From: Winogradskyella sp.
GTDB lineage: Bacteria; Bacteroidota; Bacteroidia; Flavobacteriales; Flavobacteriaceae
Reading direction: 5' to 3'
Length of the DNA: 64,000 nucleotides
NCBI RefSeq assembly: GCF_013213835.1
Contig: NZ_JABSSU010000004.1
Coordinates: 248,001-312,000 of the forward strand
Shown piece after piece: positions 34,239-43,341 of the stretch (position 1 is its first letter; every line of letters starts with the position of its first letter). The translations under genes were made by a program, and so were the position numbers. The notes beneath the pieces are model-generated. The model was not told the origin of the DNA and made no database searches. It saw only the letters and a program-made list of their open reading frames with translations.

Positions 34239-36152
34239 TTATTGTTGTTGTGGTCCACCACTAACGATAAGGAATTCTGAACGTCTATTTTCTTGGTGTT
34301 GTTCGTCAGTACAATTAGCACCACAATCCACTTTAAGTTCGGATTCACCTTTACCTTCAGCTGAGATACGCGACTCATCAATACCTTTAGAGATGACATA
34401 CTGTTGTGTACTTTTCGCTCTACGTTGCGATAATCGTTGGTTGTAAGCGTCAGAACCTCTACTATCAGTATGCGAAGTTGCATTAATAACTAAATCAGGG
34501 TACTTGTTCATGATTTCAACAAGTTTATCTAACTCAAAAGCAGCTTGTGCAGTGATATTAGACTTATCAAACTCAAAGAAAATAGGGTTAAGCACTATTT
34601 GTTCAGGAGTGATGATTTCTTCTATAGGACTTAAAGAAATTTGCACAGGTACTTCTTCTTCAGAAGTTGCAGAAACCGTTACTTTTTTACTTTCGTAATC
34701 TTCAGCAATTGCTTCAAGTTCTGCTTGCTTATCACATTCAATAATAAACTCAGCGATTCCTTGCTCGTTGCTTGGCTTAGAAGTCAGCTTATTACCTTCA
34801 GCATCATAAATAGAAACAGTAGCACCAGCAATAGGCTCACGCGTTTTATCATCTAAGATAGTAGCAACAACTAATACATCACAAAGTGGTTGTAATTTTT
34901 TAAATAAGTAGACATCATCACTGCCTTGTCCACCATCTCTGTTAGAAGAGACAAATCCTTCTTCAGCTTCTTCATCAATAGTAAATGCAAAATCATCAGC
35001 ATTACTATTAATAGGAATCCCTACGTTTCTTACCGGTGCTAATTTACCATCAATCACCTTAGTGTAGAACACATCCATACCACCAAGGCCTAAATGGCCG
35101 TTAGAAGAGAAGTAAAGTGTATTGTTACTACTAATATAAGGGAACATTTCTTGAGCTTCAGTATTTACTTTTTGTCCTAAGTTTTCAGGAGTACCAATAG
35201 TACCATCATCATTGATAGGAGCTTTATAAACATCATAGAGGCCATAACCACCAGGCATATCAGAAGAGAAGTATAATGTTTTACCATCAGCACTTACCGA
35301 AGGATTTTTCACAGAGTAGTTTTCACTATTAATAGAAAGTGCCTCTACAGTATCCCAATCATCCCCTAATTTAGTTGCTTTAAATAAGTAAAGTTGACTA
35401 AATCTTGTATTGCTAGTAGAATCTTTTTCAAATACTTTTTCAAAATAACTTTCTCTAGAGAAGTACATGGTTTTACCATCAGGAGAGAATGATACTAAAC
35501 CTTCGTGGAACTTGGTATTGATTTGGTCATTCATAAGTGTTGCACCATCGTAAGCACCATCAGTGTTTTTAGTTAGAGTGTAGATATCTAAGAAAGGCTC
35601 TTGATTCCAACCATAGTTTTTACGATTGTCATTTCTACCAGATGCGATATAGAGTTTACCATCATTGATAGTACCCCCAAACTCAGACTGTGCTGTATTA
35701 AACCCAGCACTTTGTACATTAAACTTTTTACCTTGATCTAAGATTTTAGGTAAGTAGTTAGGGTTCTTTCTATAAGCTGTAGCTCTATTATCAGAAGGGC
35801 GCATAGAAGCGAACTTTTCCATTTGCGCATTAGACTCATCGTATTTACCATTAGCTTTAAGCATTTGCGAATACTTATAGATCATTTCAGGATCTTCTGA
35901 AGATTCTAAAGCCTTGGCATACCATTTTTCAGCTTCAACGGTATTGAAGATGTTATAGTAACTCTCAGCAAGTTGTCCGTATACATAAGGACTACCTTTA
36001 CCTTTTTCAATAAGCTTGTTATAGCTTTCAGCTGCCTTAACAAATTCGAATCTAGCAAATTGTTTATCAGCTTTTTTAGTATCGTTATTTTGCGCATTTA
36101 AGCAGAAACTACTGATCAACGCTACAAATAATAAAGTTTTAAAGTTTTTCAT
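34239..36152 (-). CDS. OmpA family protein with TPR and PD40 repeats (copy A)
   Basis: The 637-aa envelope protein has a signal peptide (1-20, SSFCLNAQ) and an N-terminal TPR-like helical region (about 25-125). It then has WD40-like/PD40 propeller repeats (about 145-420; SFSPDGKTMYFSR, SVSADGKTLYFSSDMPGGYG, YISSNNTLYFSSNGH), a carboxypeptidase-regulatory-like beta domain (about 424-500) and an OmpA peptidoglycan-binding domain (about 520-632; NATSHTDSRGSDAYN). Such proteins sit next to PorP/SprF and T9SS adhesins and probably anchor the complex to peptidoglycan. It is the last gene of cassette copy A and identical to 41407-43320. Confidence 0.9.
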   Translation of the reverse strand: MKNFKTLLFVALISSFCLNAQNNDTKKADKQFARFEFVKAAESYNKLIEKGKGSPYVYGQLAESYYNIFNTVEAEKWYAKALESSEDPEMIYKYSQMLKANGKYDESNAQMEKFASMRPSDNRATAYRKNPNYLPKILDQGKKFNVQSAGFNTAQSEFGGTINDGKLYIASGRNDNRKNYGWNQEPFLDIYTLTKNTDGAYDGATLMNDQINTKFHEGLVSFSPDGKTMYFSRESYFEKVFEKDSTSNTRFSQLYLFKATKLGDDWDTVEALSINSENYSVKNPSVSADGKTLYFSSDMPGGYGLYDVYKAPINDDGTIGTPENLGQKVNTEAQEMFPYISSNNTLYFSSNGHLGLGGMDVFYTKVIDGKLAPVRNVGIPINSNADDFAFTIDEEAEEGFVSSNRDGGQGSDDVYLFKKLQPLCDVLVVATILDDKTREPIAGATVSIYDAEGNKLTSKPSNEQGIAEFIIECDKQAELEAIAEDYESKKVTVSATSEEEVPVQISLSPIEEIITPEQIVLNPIFFEFDKSNITAQAAFELDKLVEIMNKYPDLVINATSHTDSRGSDAYNQRLSQRRAKSTQQYVISKGIDESRISAEGKGESELKVDCGANCTDEQHQENRRSEFLIVSGGPQQQ

Positions 36153-36173
36153 AATATAGTTTAGCTTAACGGA

Positions 36174-37079
36174 TTAGAAATATCTAGGTGAACGAGAGAC
36201 GCGTTTCGGGAAGTTAAGATCAAATAATAACATCACCTCATGCGACGCAGGAGCATATGCATTAATATCAGAAGATACATGGTCATAAGCATATCCAACT
36301 CTCACTGATGGTGAGATAGCAAAGTTTACCAGTCCAGAGATAGAATCGTCTAATCTGTAAGAGGCACCAATTTCGAATTTCTTAAAGAAACGCGCATTAA
36401 GGTTAACGTCAAAAGATGTAGGTGCATCAAAAGCAGACTTCATCATAAACGATGGTTTTAATTCAGTATTAGGTGATAGGTCAAAGACATACCCGCCAGT
36501 TACGAAATAGTGCTGTGTTTCAGACCCGATATTAAGACCATTAGCATCTAAATGTACAGAGGCTAACATATTAGGAACAGATACGGATAAATAATACTTA
36601 TTGGTATAGTAGAATAACCCAGCACCGATGTTAGGTGTAGTTTCATTAATATTTTGATTAAAGAACGGGTCGTCAGCATCAATAACATCCACACCAGCCA
36701 GACCAATGTCATGGAAAGTTGCCCCAGCTTTAACACCAAACGCTAAGCGGTGCTCACCACCAAGTTTAAGGGTATAAGAGACATCTGCATACACGTTGGT
36801 TTCTTGTACAGGTCCGATTCTATCAGAAATTAGGGAAAGACCAAGACCAAGGTTATTACCTACAGGAGAATGCACGAAAGCAGTAGCTGTTTCTGGTGCA
36901 CCTTCAATACCTACCCATTGGTCTCTGTAGAGTAAACCAAAAGAGAGATTTTCTCTAGAGCCTGCATAAGCAGGATTCACGACATTCATATTGTACATGT
37001 ATTGCGTGTACTGAGGATCTTGCTGTGCTTGCATTTGAAATGCTAAAAGCAAGATGGCTATAATCGAGAGTTTTTTCAT
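36174..37079 (-). CDS. PorP/SprF family type IX secretion membrane protein (copy A)
   Basis: The 301-aa outer-membrane beta-barrel has a signal peptide (MKKLSIIAILLLAFQMQAQ) and the family hallmark QDPQYTQYMYNMNVVNPAYAGSR, followed by GLLYRDQWVG and FVHSPVGNNLGLGLSLISDR. SprF-like proteins are needed for secretion or surface attachment of the specific type B T9SS substrate encoded beside them, here the 1341-aa adhesin. Spacing is 21 bp to the OmpA gene and 26 bp from the adhesin gene. It is identical to 43342-44247. Confidence 0.93.
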   Translation of the reverse strand: MKKLSIIAILLLAFQMQAQQDPQYTQYMYNMNVVNPAYAGSRENLSFGLLYRDQWVGIEGAPETATAFVHSPVGNNLGLGLSLISDRIGPVQETNVYADVSYTLKLGGEHRLAFGVKAGATFHDIGLAGVDVIDADDPFFNQNINETTPNIGAGLFYYTNKYYLSVSVPNMLASVHLDANGLNIGSETQHYFVTGGYVFDLSPNTELKPSFMMKSAFDAPTSFDVNLNARFFKKFEIGASYRLDDSISGLVNFAISPSVRVGYAYDHVSSDINAYAPASHEVMLLFDLNFPKRVSRSPRYF

Positions 37080-37105
37080 TATTTTTAAGTTGATTCAGTT
37101 AGTTG

Positions 37106-40100
37106 TTATCTATTAATATATACCCAAGCACTTCGTTGCTTCGCACCACCATCGTAGACTACAGTATAGAAATATGTACCTACAGGAAGTTCTTCACCAT
37201 CATTAGTTTGACCAACCCATTCGTTAGAGTAGTTGTTCTTAGAATATACAAGGGTACCATTTCTGTTGTAGATTTCTAATCTAGTAACGTTGAAGCTACT
37301 TAAATCAAAACTATCATTAAACCCTGGTGATACACCAGGTGAAATACCTTCAGGAAAAATACAAGATTCAAGTTCTTCAACAAAAGCAGTGACAATTGTA
37401 GAACAACCAGATGCATTAAATGTGATTTCTGCTGAATAATCACCTTCAACAAGCACTGAATCGAGGATAAGGCCACTTGCACCATCAATATAAACATCAT
37501 CTAATAACCAAGCTACTGATACTTCTGCTTCAGTAAAGTTTGATGGAATAAGGCCTATTGAAATTGGTGTTGTAGCGTTTGGACAAACTTCGTAATCAAA
37601 GGAAGGATCAAATAGAGCTACTGGCGCATCATTAATGATTAAGTTGAATGAGTTTACCACAAAACAAGTTGGATTAAAGGCATCCTCAACTCTAACATAT
37701 ATTACGGCGTTACCTGATGAATATACATGTGGCAGTGCATTGTCATTATTTTCAGCGTCTGCTTGAGAACTGTGATAAGTTACAATGTAATTTGCTGGGT
37801 CTTGTGTACCAAGTACATTAGGATTATGAGCAAGTAAGTCAAAATCAGCTAAATCATCAAAGTTACCATCATTATCATCACATTCAGCTATGTCTACACT
37901 TTCAGCAGTATGATCTGGTACACTAATAGATAGGTTGAAAGATGTAGTACTAACACAACCTGTGTCATTGTTCTCAACTCTAATAAATACTGTTTCACCA
38001 TCAGTACCTGTATATGATGTACTGATACTGTTTGAACCAGATTCAGCATCTTCCAAACTATTATGGTATGTCAGTGTAAATTCGGATGGATCTTGTGAAC
38101 CTAAAATAAATATATCATTAAGGGATAAATCAAAATCCGCACTACTTTCTACAGAACATACCAACTGATCAGAAGGTGTATTTGCTTCTGGTAATGGTAA
38201 AAACTCCACAAGAATGTCATCTTGTAAGAAACATTGGTTAGAGAAGTATACTAAAGCTGTATATAAATCTGGTTCTGTAACTTCAATAGTTGAAGTTGTT
38301 TCACCATCAATAGGTAAACCATTTCTAAGCCAAATATGCTCTAAGTTAGGGGCACCTGAATCTAAGGTAATAGGTTCACCAAAACAAGCTGCTCCACCAG
38401 AAGCAATGGTAATATCTTCACCCAAGTTTAATTCACCAAGGTCGAAACTCCCAGCTTTTAAGAAAACACCAGAGTCAAATGCCGAGTCGTTGGCATCAGC
38501 AATAACAAGTTTAATATGATAGGTCTGCCCAACAGTAACGGGAGCTTGCGCAGTAAATACTACTGTTCTACCGTCAAACTGCATTGGTGGAAGATTATCA
38601 CCTGTATATCCTCCGAAGTATTGTTCATTTATCGCAGGACAACCAGGATTTGCCTCATGAATGTTAGTTACTAAAATCGGTGTATTTGTACCAGGAATCA
38701 CCGCAAGATTTGTAGTGTTACCCAAAGGGTCTGTAAGTAAAAAGGCAAATGCATCAGAGAATGTACATTCAAAAGTTCCTCCTGAATCACCATTATATTC
38801 TTCTGATGCCATTAAGAAATCAAAACTAATTTCTTGAGCAAGTGGCACGAAGTCAAACTCTAATACAGTGGCGTTATTGGTATTACCAGATGGAACGATA
38901 GTATTTAAAAAAGGATCTCCAGGCCATGCTGAAGTTCCATCACTTAAGTTACCAAGGTTTGGACCTGCAGCAGCACTGGCATCACCTGAAGTTAATAATA
39001 CACCTTCGGTAAAAGGAAAACCTTCCATATCGCCATCAAGAGTAAAATAACCAATACCATTATCTTGACCAAAATCTGTACCTGTTGAGAAGGTAATATT
39101 AGATATTTCAGCGCACTCACCGCCAATTAGGATGTCAGTTACTAACTGTTCAACAGTATAAGTAGTTTGGTCTACTACCACGTTATCACCACCAGGTCTA
39201 ATACATAAATTAAATGTAGTATCTTCTTGGTCAGCGCCAAATGAGAAGACTCTAACGTAGTAAGTGTTTCCAACAGTTAAGCCTGTAGCTAGAGTAGGAT
39301 TATCAGTTGAACAATAGATTTCTGTAAAATTATCACACGTACCTGAATAAAGTGCATGGTCTAAGTTATTCGTACTCCCTGCAATATTAATTAATGAAAT
39401 GATTTGGTTGGTGTCATTAGCAACAAATTGATACCAAACATCGTTGTCTGTATTACCAGCACAAGTACCATTAGCTATACCAGATGAAGTTGCAGCTAGT
39501 AATGTACCCGGTGTAACAACCGTACATTCAGATTCTGTATTCACTCCCGCAACGATTGCATCTGCACAATTATCATTGGCAGGTGGACAAGCTAAAACGG
39601 TAAAGTTGTCACTTGCAATAACACAATTATTATCTTGTTCATTAGTCACAAATACTCTTACGGTATTGCCAAATGGGAAAGGACCAGCCTGATACAAACC
39701 ATTGGCAGTTGCTTGAACTGTAGAAGCATCAAAGTTATTAGATATTTCTAGAGATGTAGCATCACCTAAACTTGTAACATCAACATCTATAAAGAATTGA
39801 TCATTAGCACAATCAGGTGTAGTTACAAAAGTAGCTTCAGGAAGTGTACAAGTCAATTGTTGTATATTAATTGTAAAGTCTAAAGTTACTCCCCAAGTAC
39901 CAGAATAACATGGATCTGGTGTTCCTTGGCCGAAATCGGCAGTTCCAATACGCATTCTATGCTCACCTACAGGCGCAGTTAAGGGCATAATGAATGAAGC
40001 GTCTAATGAATGTGGGTTACCACCTGACGACTCACCTTGAAAAACAAGTTCGCTAGGTTCAAAAACTAAATTATCATCAAAATCTATCCAAATGTTTGAG

Positions 40101-41131
40101 AAATAAGTAAAGCCATGAGCAAAATCAATTATCACTTCTGTTTCAACTCCCTGAAATGCGTTAACAACTGGTGAAGTCTGATCTTCGTATGTTACATCAC
40201 CTAAACTTGGGAAATCTGTAATTCCAACGGTTACGTTTGATACACCTTGCCCATCATTACTTGAAGGGATAGAGTCACAATACTCAATAAGGAATTGAAC
40301 AGGTCCAGCCCAATCACTAATTTCACCACCACAATCTGACTGTACATAATATTCGTATTCAACATCTAAAGATAAATCTGTTATTTGAAGAGGATTACTT
40401 GTTGTTGGTACAATTGTCCCATCCGCAGAACCTTGAACAAAACCGACAGGACCATACTCAACAATCCATGACGTTCCACCGGTCCAGCCAAGCTCAATTG
40501 TATTAGCGTTTACTACGAAGGCAGTTAAATCGGTTGGAGGAGGACAGTTAGGACCTTCTTCGATACAAATGTCTGCAGACCCAGATGGTAAGTCACGCCA
40601 AATTGCCACATAATAAGTGTTACCAGGCGTAAGGCCACCTATTGCATCTGAAGCATCACCGTCATCAAAATCGTTATTAAAGCACCCAAGTGATGTACCA
40701 CCACAGGCATCAAAAAGTTCAATACCAATATTATTTGCACCACCACTAAAGTTAAAAGCTACAGATCCGTTTGCAGGCGCAACAAAGCTTGTCCAATATC
40801 CAAAATTCGCAAAGGGATCACAGCTCAAAAATCCGAGGTCGTATCCACTTGAGAAATCGAATGTCATAGGTGTACCTGTGCTACAATCTTGTATAGTCAT
40901 AGGAATGGCTTCAGCACAAGTCTCACCAGGAGCTAAAAGCATTGAACTGTCAATATTGGTTGAGACAGCGTTATTAGTCACATTGTTTTCATAGACGTTG
41001 TCATTTAAAATGACGGTATCTATAGGTTCGGAAGATATATGTCTAGAATCTAAATTCGGATTTAAGACATATAAAGCAGATGCATTGAAGCAAATACTTA
41101 ACATGAACACAAATAAAGTAATCTTCTTCAT
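37106..41131 (-). CDS. Large T9SS type B surface protein with choice-of-anchor L domain (copy A)
   Basis: This is a 1341-aa secreted adhesin-like protein. Order: signal peptide (MKKITLFVFMLSICFNASA), pre-peptidase-like domain (about 68-195), fibronectin-III-like domain (about 197-285), GEVED domain (about 285-425), second pre-peptidase-like region (about 518-645), choice-of-anchor L domain (about 655-900; FLMASEEYNGDSGGTF), two beta repeats (about 985-1170) and the gliding-motility type C-terminal signal (from about 1255; FNVTRLEIYNRNGTLVYSK...GTYFYTVVY). It is exported by T9SS, presumably with the adjacent SprF-like protein. From T39 on it is identical to the protein at 44274-48299; only the first 38 residues differ. 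Confidence 0.93.
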   Translation of the reverse strand: MKKITLFVFMLSICFNASALYVLNPNLDSRHISSEPIDTVILNDNVYENNVTNNAVSTNIDSSMLLAPGETCAEAIPMTIQDCSTGTPMTFDFSSGYDLGFLSCDPFANFGYWTSFVAPANGSVAFNFSGGANNIGIELFDACGGTSLGCFNNDFDDGDASDAIGGLTPGNTYYVAIWRDLPSGSADICIEEGPNCPPPTDLTAFVVNANTIELGWTGGTSWIVEYGPVGFVQGSADGTIVPTTSNPLQITDLSLDVEYEYYVQSDCGGEISDWAGPVQFLIEYCDSIPSSNDGQGVSNVTVGITDFPSLGDVTYEDQTSPVVNAFQGVETEVIIDFAHGFTYFSNIWIDFDDNLVFEPSELVFQGESSGGNPHSLDASFIMPLTAPVGEHRMRIGTADFGQGTPDPCYSGTWGVTLDFTINIQQLTCTLPEATFVTTPDCANDQFFIDVDVTSLGDATSLEISNNFDASTVQATANGLYQAGPFPFGNTVRVFVTNEQDNNCVIASDNFTVLACPPANDNCADAIVAGVNTESECTVVTPGTLLAATSSGIANGTCAGNTDNDVWYQFVANDTNQIISLINIAGSTNNLDHALYSGTCDNFTEIYCSTDNPTLATGLTVGNTYYVRVFSFGADQEDTTFNLCIRPGGDNVVVDQTTYTVEQLVTDILIGGECAEISNITFSTGTDFGQDNGIGYFTLDGDMEGFPFTEGVLLTSGDASAAAGPNLGNLSDGTSAWPGDPFLNTIVPSGNTNNATVLEFDFVPLAQEISFDFLMASEEYNGDSGGTFECTFSDAFAFLLTDPLGNTTNLAVIPGTNTPILVTNIHEANPGCPAINEQYFGGYTGDNLPPMQFDGRTVVFTAQAPVTVGQTYHIKLVIADANDSAFDSGVFLKAGSFDLGELNLGEDITIASGGAACFGEPITLDSGAPNLEHIWLRNGLPIDGETTSTIEVTEPDLYTALVYFSNQCFLQDDILVEFLPLPEANTPSDQLVCSVESSADFDLSLNDIFILGSQDPSEFTLTYHNSLEDAESGSNSISTSYTGTDGETVFIRVENNDTGCVSTTSFNLSISVPDHTAESVDIAECDDNDGNFDDLADFDLLAHNPNVLGTQDPANYIVTYHSSQADAENNDNALPHVYSSGNAVIYVRVEDAFNPTCFVVNSFNLIINDAPVALFDPSFDYEVCPNATTPISIGLIPSNFTEAEVSVAWLLDDVYIDGASGLILDSVLVEGDYSAEITFNASGCSTIVTAFVEELESCIFPEGISPGVSPGFNDSFDLSSFNVTRLEIYNRNGTLVYSKNNYSNEWVGQTNDGEELPVGTYFYTVVYDGGAKQRSAWVYINR

Positions 41132-41296
41132 TATTAATTGGTTTAATTAGAAAGTTTAGTCAAAAATCAAAAATGTATTTTCAACTCAATTTAAAAGTGC
41201 GTTGAAGCCATTTTAGGGTTAAAAAATGGAATATAAAAAAAATGCCAATTAACAGTCCGTTAACACTGTTATTATAGACGAAGTGATTTAATTACC

Positions 41297-41307
41297 GATG
41301 AAATGCA
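41297..41307 (-). promoter_or_regulatory. TGCATTTCATC motif upstream of adhesin copy A
   Basis: The 11-mer recurs, allowing one wobble base, at 21341-21351, 60918-60928 and 61350-61360, always intergenic and always in this orientation. Here it is bracketed by AATTACC and GGTAATT. The equivalent site in front of copy B is degenerate. Confidence 0.4.
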
Positions 41308-41347
41308 TGGTAATTTATGACTTGATTTTTTAATAGTTTCATAAACC

Positions 41348-41381
41348 AAAAACGCTCTGATAAAATCAGAGCGTTTTTTTT
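41348..41381 (-). terminator. Terminator at the end of cassette copy B
   Basis: The stem is identical to the one at 34184-34214 (AACGCTCTGA/TCAGAGCGTT). It lies between the copy B OmpA stop (41407) and the copy A promoter. The T-tract on the minus strand comes from the A-run at 41348-41352. Confidence 0.88.
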
Positions 41382-41406
41382 AAGTTTATGTAAAAGGTTG
41401 TGTTTT

Positions 41407-43320
41407 TTATTGTTGTTGTGGTCCACCACTAACGATAAGGAATTCTGAACGTCTATTTTCTTGGTGTTGTTCGTCAGTACAATTAGCACCACAATCCACT
41501 TTAAGTTCGGATTCACCTTTACCTTCAGCTGAGATACGCGACTCATCAATACCTTTAGAGATGACATACTGTTGTGTACTTTTCGCTCTACGTTGCGATA
41601 ATCGTTGGTTGTAAGCGTCAGAACCTCTACTATCAGTATGCGAAGTTGCATTAATAACTAAATCAGGGTACTTGTTCATGATTTCAACAAGTTTATCTAA
41701 CTCAAAAGCAGCTTGTGCAGTGATATTAGACTTATCAAACTCAAAGAAAATAGGGTTAAGCACTATTTGTTCAGGAGTGATGATTTCTTCTATAGGACTT
41801 AAAGAAATTTGCACAGGTACTTCTTCTTCAGAAGTTGCAGAAACCGTTACTTTTTTACTTTCGTAATCTTCAGCAATTGCTTCAAGTTCTGCTTGCTTAT
41901 CACATTCAATAATAAACTCAGCGATTCCTTGCTCGTTGCTTGGCTTAGAAGTCAGCTTATTACCTTCAGCATCATAAATAGAAACAGTAGCACCAGCAAT
42001 AGGCTCACGCGTTTTATCATCTAAGATAGTAGCAACAACTAATACATCACAAAGTGGTTGTAATTTTTTAAATAAGTAGACATCATCACTGCCTTGTCCA
42101 CCATCTCTGTTAGAAGAGACAAATCCTTCTTCAGCTTCTTCATCAATAGTAAATGCAAAATCATCAGCATTACTATTAATAGGAATCCCTACGTTTCTTA
42201 CCGGTGCTAATTTACCATCAATCACCTTAGTGTAGAACACATCCATACCACCAAGGCCTAAATGGCCGTTAGAAGAGAAGTAAAGTGTATTGTTACTACT
42301 AATATAAGGGAACATTTCTTGAGCTTCAGTATTTACTTTTTGTCCTAAGTTTTCAGGAGTACCAATAGTACCATCATCATTGATAGGAGCTTTATAAACA
42401 TCATAGAGGCCATAACCACCAGGCATATCAGAAGAGAAGTATAATGTTTTACCATCAGCACTTACCGAAGGATTTTTCACAGAGTAGTTTTCACTATTAA
42501 TAGAAAGTGCCTCTACAGTATCCCAATCATCCCCTAATTTAGTTGCTTTAAATAAGTAAAGTTGACTAAATCTTGTATTGCTAGTAGAATCTTTTTCAAA
42601 TACTTTTTCAAAATAACTTTCTCTAGAGAAGTACATGGTTTTACCATCAGGAGAGAATGATACTAAACCTTCGTGGAACTTGGTATTGATTTGGTCATTC
42701 ATAAGTGTTGCACCATCGTAAGCACCATCAGTGTTTTTAGTTAGAGTGTAGATATCTAAGAAAGGCTCTTGATTCCAACCATAGTTTTTACGATTGTCAT
42801 TTCTACCAGATGCGATATAGAGTTTACCATCATTGATAGTACCCCCAAACTCAGACTGTGCTGTATTAAACCCAGCACTTTGTACATTAAACTTTTTACC
42901 TTGATCTAAGATTTTAGGTAAGTAGTTAGGGTTCTTTCTATAAGCTGTAGCTCTATTATCAGAAGGGCGCATAGAAGCGAACTTTTCCATTTGCGCATTA
43001 GACTCATCGTATTTACCATTAGCTTTAAGCATTTGCGAATACTTATAGATCATTTCAGGATCTTCTGAAGATTCTAAAGCCTTGGCATACCATTTTTCAG
43101 CTTCAACGGTATTGAAGATGTTATAGTAACTCTCAGCAAGTTGTCCGTATACATAAGGACTACCTTTACCTTTTTCAATAAGCTTGTTATAGCTTTCAGC
43201 TGCCTTAACAAATTCGAATCTAGCAAATTGTTTATCAGCTTTTTTAGTATCGTTATTTTGCGCATTTAAGCAGAAACTACTGATCAACGCTACAAATAAT
43301 AAAGTTTTAAAGTTTTTCAT
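41407..43320 (-). CDS. OmpA family protein with TPR and PD40 repeats (copy B)
   Basis: The 637-aa protein is identical in amino-acid and apparently nucleotide sequence to 34239-36152: signal peptide, TPR-like region, PD40 propeller, regulatory-like beta domain and OmpA C-terminal domain. It is the last gene of the upstream copy in transcription order and is followed by its own terminator. Identity to copy A means the two genes are functionally interchangeable and any difference must lie in expression. Confidence 0.9.
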   Translation of the reverse strand: MKNFKTLLFVALISSFCLNAQNNDTKKADKQFARFEFVKAAESYNKLIEKGKGSPYVYGQLAESYYNIFNTVEAEKWYAKALESSEDPEMIYKYSQMLKANGKYDESNAQMEKFASMRPSDNRATAYRKNPNYLPKILDQGKKFNVQSAGFNTAQSEFGGTINDGKLYIASGRNDNRKNYGWNQEPFLDIYTLTKNTDGAYDGATLMNDQINTKFHEGLVSFSPDGKTMYFSRESYFEKVFEKDSTSNTRFSQLYLFKATKLGDDWDTVEALSINSENYSVKNPSVSADGKTLYFSSDMPGGYGLYDVYKAPINDDGTIGTPENLGQKVNTEAQEMFPYISSNNTLYFSSNGHLGLGGMDVFYTKVIDGKLAPVRNVGIPINSNADDFAFTIDEEAEEGFVSSNRDGGQGSDDVYLFKKLQPLCDVLVVATILDDKTREPIAGATVSIYDAEGNKLTSKPSNEQGIAEFIIECDKQAELEAIAEDYESKKVTVSATSEEEVPVQISLSPIEEIITPEQIVLNPIFFEFDKSNITAQAAFELDKLVEIMNKYPDLVINATSHTDSRGSDAYNQRLSQRRAKSTQQYVISKGIDESRISAEGKGESELKVDCGANCTDEQHQENRRSEFLIVSGGPQQQ

Positions 43321-43341
43321 AATATAGTTTAGCTTAACGGA

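Larger units (their letters stand above)
34234..41017 (-). repeat. 6,784-bp direct repeat, copy A
   Basis: The block is present again at 41402-48185 with a constant offset of 7,168 bp. All three proteins match residue for residue. Spurious reading frames in other phases are also identical at both sites, and both intergenic spacers match. No substitution was seen. The block begins 5 bp beyond the OmpA stop codon and ends exactly at codon 39 of the adhesin gene. Confidence 0.95.
41132..41406 (-). promoter_or_regulatory. Spacer between the two cassette copies: promoter of copy A
   Basis: This 275-bp spacer contains no gene. In minus-strand order it holds the copy B terminator (41381-41348), a TGCATTTCATC motif flanked by a 7-bp inverted repeat (about 41290-41315), a 47-bp block (41279-41233) related to the copy B upstream region at 36/47 positions, and then an AT-rich leader to the adhesin ATG. 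Inside the block TAACAGT and ACTGTTA form a perfect dyad (41250-41271). No exact TAnnTTTG was seen. Confidence 0.55.

Noticed and set aside
34202..34483. 93-codon minus-strand frame at the end of the OmpA gene, and its copy B relative with a different C-terminus
   Set aside because: It overlaps the OmpA C-terminal domain in another frame; the real product is the 637-aa protein.
37935..40994. Several plus-strand frames of 60-125 codons opposite the large adhesin (and duplicates in copy B)
   Set aside because: All are antisense shadows inside a clear T9SS substrate gene; their exact duplication only reflects the 6.78-kb repeat.
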